Shown: positions 4,992-5,610 of the stretch, piece by piece
How positions within the stretch are numbered: position 1 is the first letter of the stretch
How the letters are laid out: every line of letters begins with the position of its first letter
Assembly (NCBI GenBank): GCA_025454095.1
Contig: JALOPC010000118.1
Coordinates: forward strand, 1 to 5,610
Reading direction: 5' to 3'
Source: Syntrophales bacterium
GTDB taxonomy: Bacteria; Desulfobacterota; Syntrophia; Syntrophales; UBA2192
Length of the DNA: 5,610 bases
Program-made: the position numbers and the translations under genes
The notes under the pieces: generated by a model
The model's input: the letters and a program-made list of their open reading frames with translations, nothing else
Database searches by the model: none
What the model was told of the DNA's origin: nothing

Positions 4992-5610
4992 ATGCCTGCA
5001 AAGCGCCCTGAAAAACCCCCGGCCGGCAGGAAAAGGAAGACTGCCGGCGATCATGCCGACCCTGTCGCGCGCAAGCGCGTCACAACAGGGGCGGGGAGCG
5101 TGCAGCGAAGCCGGGCGAAGGCCGGGCCTTCCCCCGTGCCCGCACGGGAAGGCGGGGATCTGTACACGAGCCTTTTCAGGGACAGCCACACCATCATGCT
5201 GATCATCGACCCCGGCGACGGGCGCATCGTGGATGCCAACCGGGCGGCCGTCCGGTTTTACGGGTATCCGGCCCGGGTGCTGAAGACCATGCGGATCGGC
5301 GACATCAACCTGCTCGACGAGAAGCCGCTCCGCGCGAAGATAAAGCAGGCCGCGAGGGAGGAGAAGCGTCGCTTCCATTTCCGGCACCGTCTTGCCGGGG
5401 GGGGGATTCGCGACGTCGAGGTTGCGAGCGGCCCGATCCTTCTCGGGGGCAGGAAACTGCTCTACTCCATCGTACACGACATCACGGAGCGCAGGAAGTC
5501 CGAGGAGGCGTTGCGGGACAGCGAAAAACGCTATCGGCTGCTCGTCGAAAATGCCGAGTACCCCGTCGTGGTCACCTCGCTCGCCACGGGCCGCATCCTG
5601 TTCGTGAACG
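4992..5610 (+). CDS. PAS-domain sensor protein, N-terminal part (3' end beyond window)
   Basis: The frame from ATG 4992 stays open for 206 codons to the right edge. Residues 1-55 are a basic, Pro/Arg/Lys-rich, probably disordered tail (PAKRPEKPPAGRKRKTAG) with no signal peptide or membrane segment, so the protein looks cytoplasmic. Residues about 57-165 form a PAS domain: LYTSLFRDSHTIMLIID, GRIVDANRAAVRFYGY (78-92, the typical DANxAAxxxYGY signature), FRHRLAGGGIRDVEV, and the closing LLYSIVHDITERR (156-168). A helical linker (KSEEALRDSEKRYRLLVENA) then leads into a second PAS domain starting near 182 and cut at residue 206. Such proteins sense small ligands or redox state and usually end in a histidine kinase, GGDEF/EAL or sigma54-activator output, which cannot be seen here. 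A run of nine G (5397-5405) encodes Gly-Gly-Gly at 136-138. The start rests on GAGG at 4982-4985. Confidence 0.88.
   Translation, partial: MPAKRPEKPPAGRKRKTAGDHADPVARKRVTTGAGSVQRSRAKAGPSPVPAREGGDLYTSLFRDSHTIMLIIDPGDGRIVDANRAAVRFYGYPARVLKTMRIGDINLLDEKPLRAKIKQAAREEKRRFHFRHRLAGGGIRDVEVASGPILLGGRKLLYSIVHDITERRKSEEALRDSEKRYRLLVENAEYPVVVTSLATGRILFVN

Noticed and set aside
4815..5477. 220-codon minus-strand frame opposite the PAS sensor
   Set aside because: No family features and no ribosome site; the plus strand has a clear PAS domain in an open frame.

Overview
This GC-rich window (5,610 bases, no mobile genes seen) reads like a chromosomal segment of an anaerobic or syntrophic bacterium of the former Deltaproteobacteria (Desulfobacterota). 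That placement is an inference from the high GC content, an ADP-forming acyl-CoA synthetase, a lipoprotein/Na-phosphate transporter pair, and a multi-PAS sensor. No rRNA or other marker gene fixes it.

Layout: (1) Bases 1-1646, plus strand, hold the C-terminal three quarters of an NDP-forming acyl-CoA synthetase whose N-terminal CoA-binding domain lies left of the window. (2) Bases 1647-1886 are an intergenic stretch filled by degenerate heptanucleotide repeats (GGG+4 nt): G-rich on the plus strand in its left half, C-rich in its right half. (3) Bases 1887-2435 and 2441-4045, plus strand, form a tight two-gene operon: a small lipoprotein of unknown function and a Na+/phosphate cotransporter-family protein with a C-terminal PhoU-like domain. 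(4) Bases 4046-4152 hold a second copy of the heptad-repeat element, filling the gap between two converging stop codons. (5) Bases 4153-4686, minus strand, encode a ribosome hibernation factor (HPF/RaiA type) fused to a C-terminal cold-shock domain. (6) Bases 4687-4991 are a divergent control region with two good sigma70-type promoters, one for the hibernation factor and one for a PAS-domain sensor, the latter with a structured leader. (7) Bases 4992-5610, plus strand, are the start of that PAS sensor protein, which runs off the right edge.

Functionally the genes suggest energy conservation (ATP from acyl-CoA), phosphate transport or homeostasis, translational shutdown under stress, and signal sensing. 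Only the lipoprotein/transporter pair has a clear physical argument (5-nt gap) for a shared job. The most unusual items are the paired, inverted, stop-codon-abutting GGGNNNN elements with G-quadruplex potential, the hibernation-factor/cold-shock fusion, and the altered second signature motif of the phosphate transporter.
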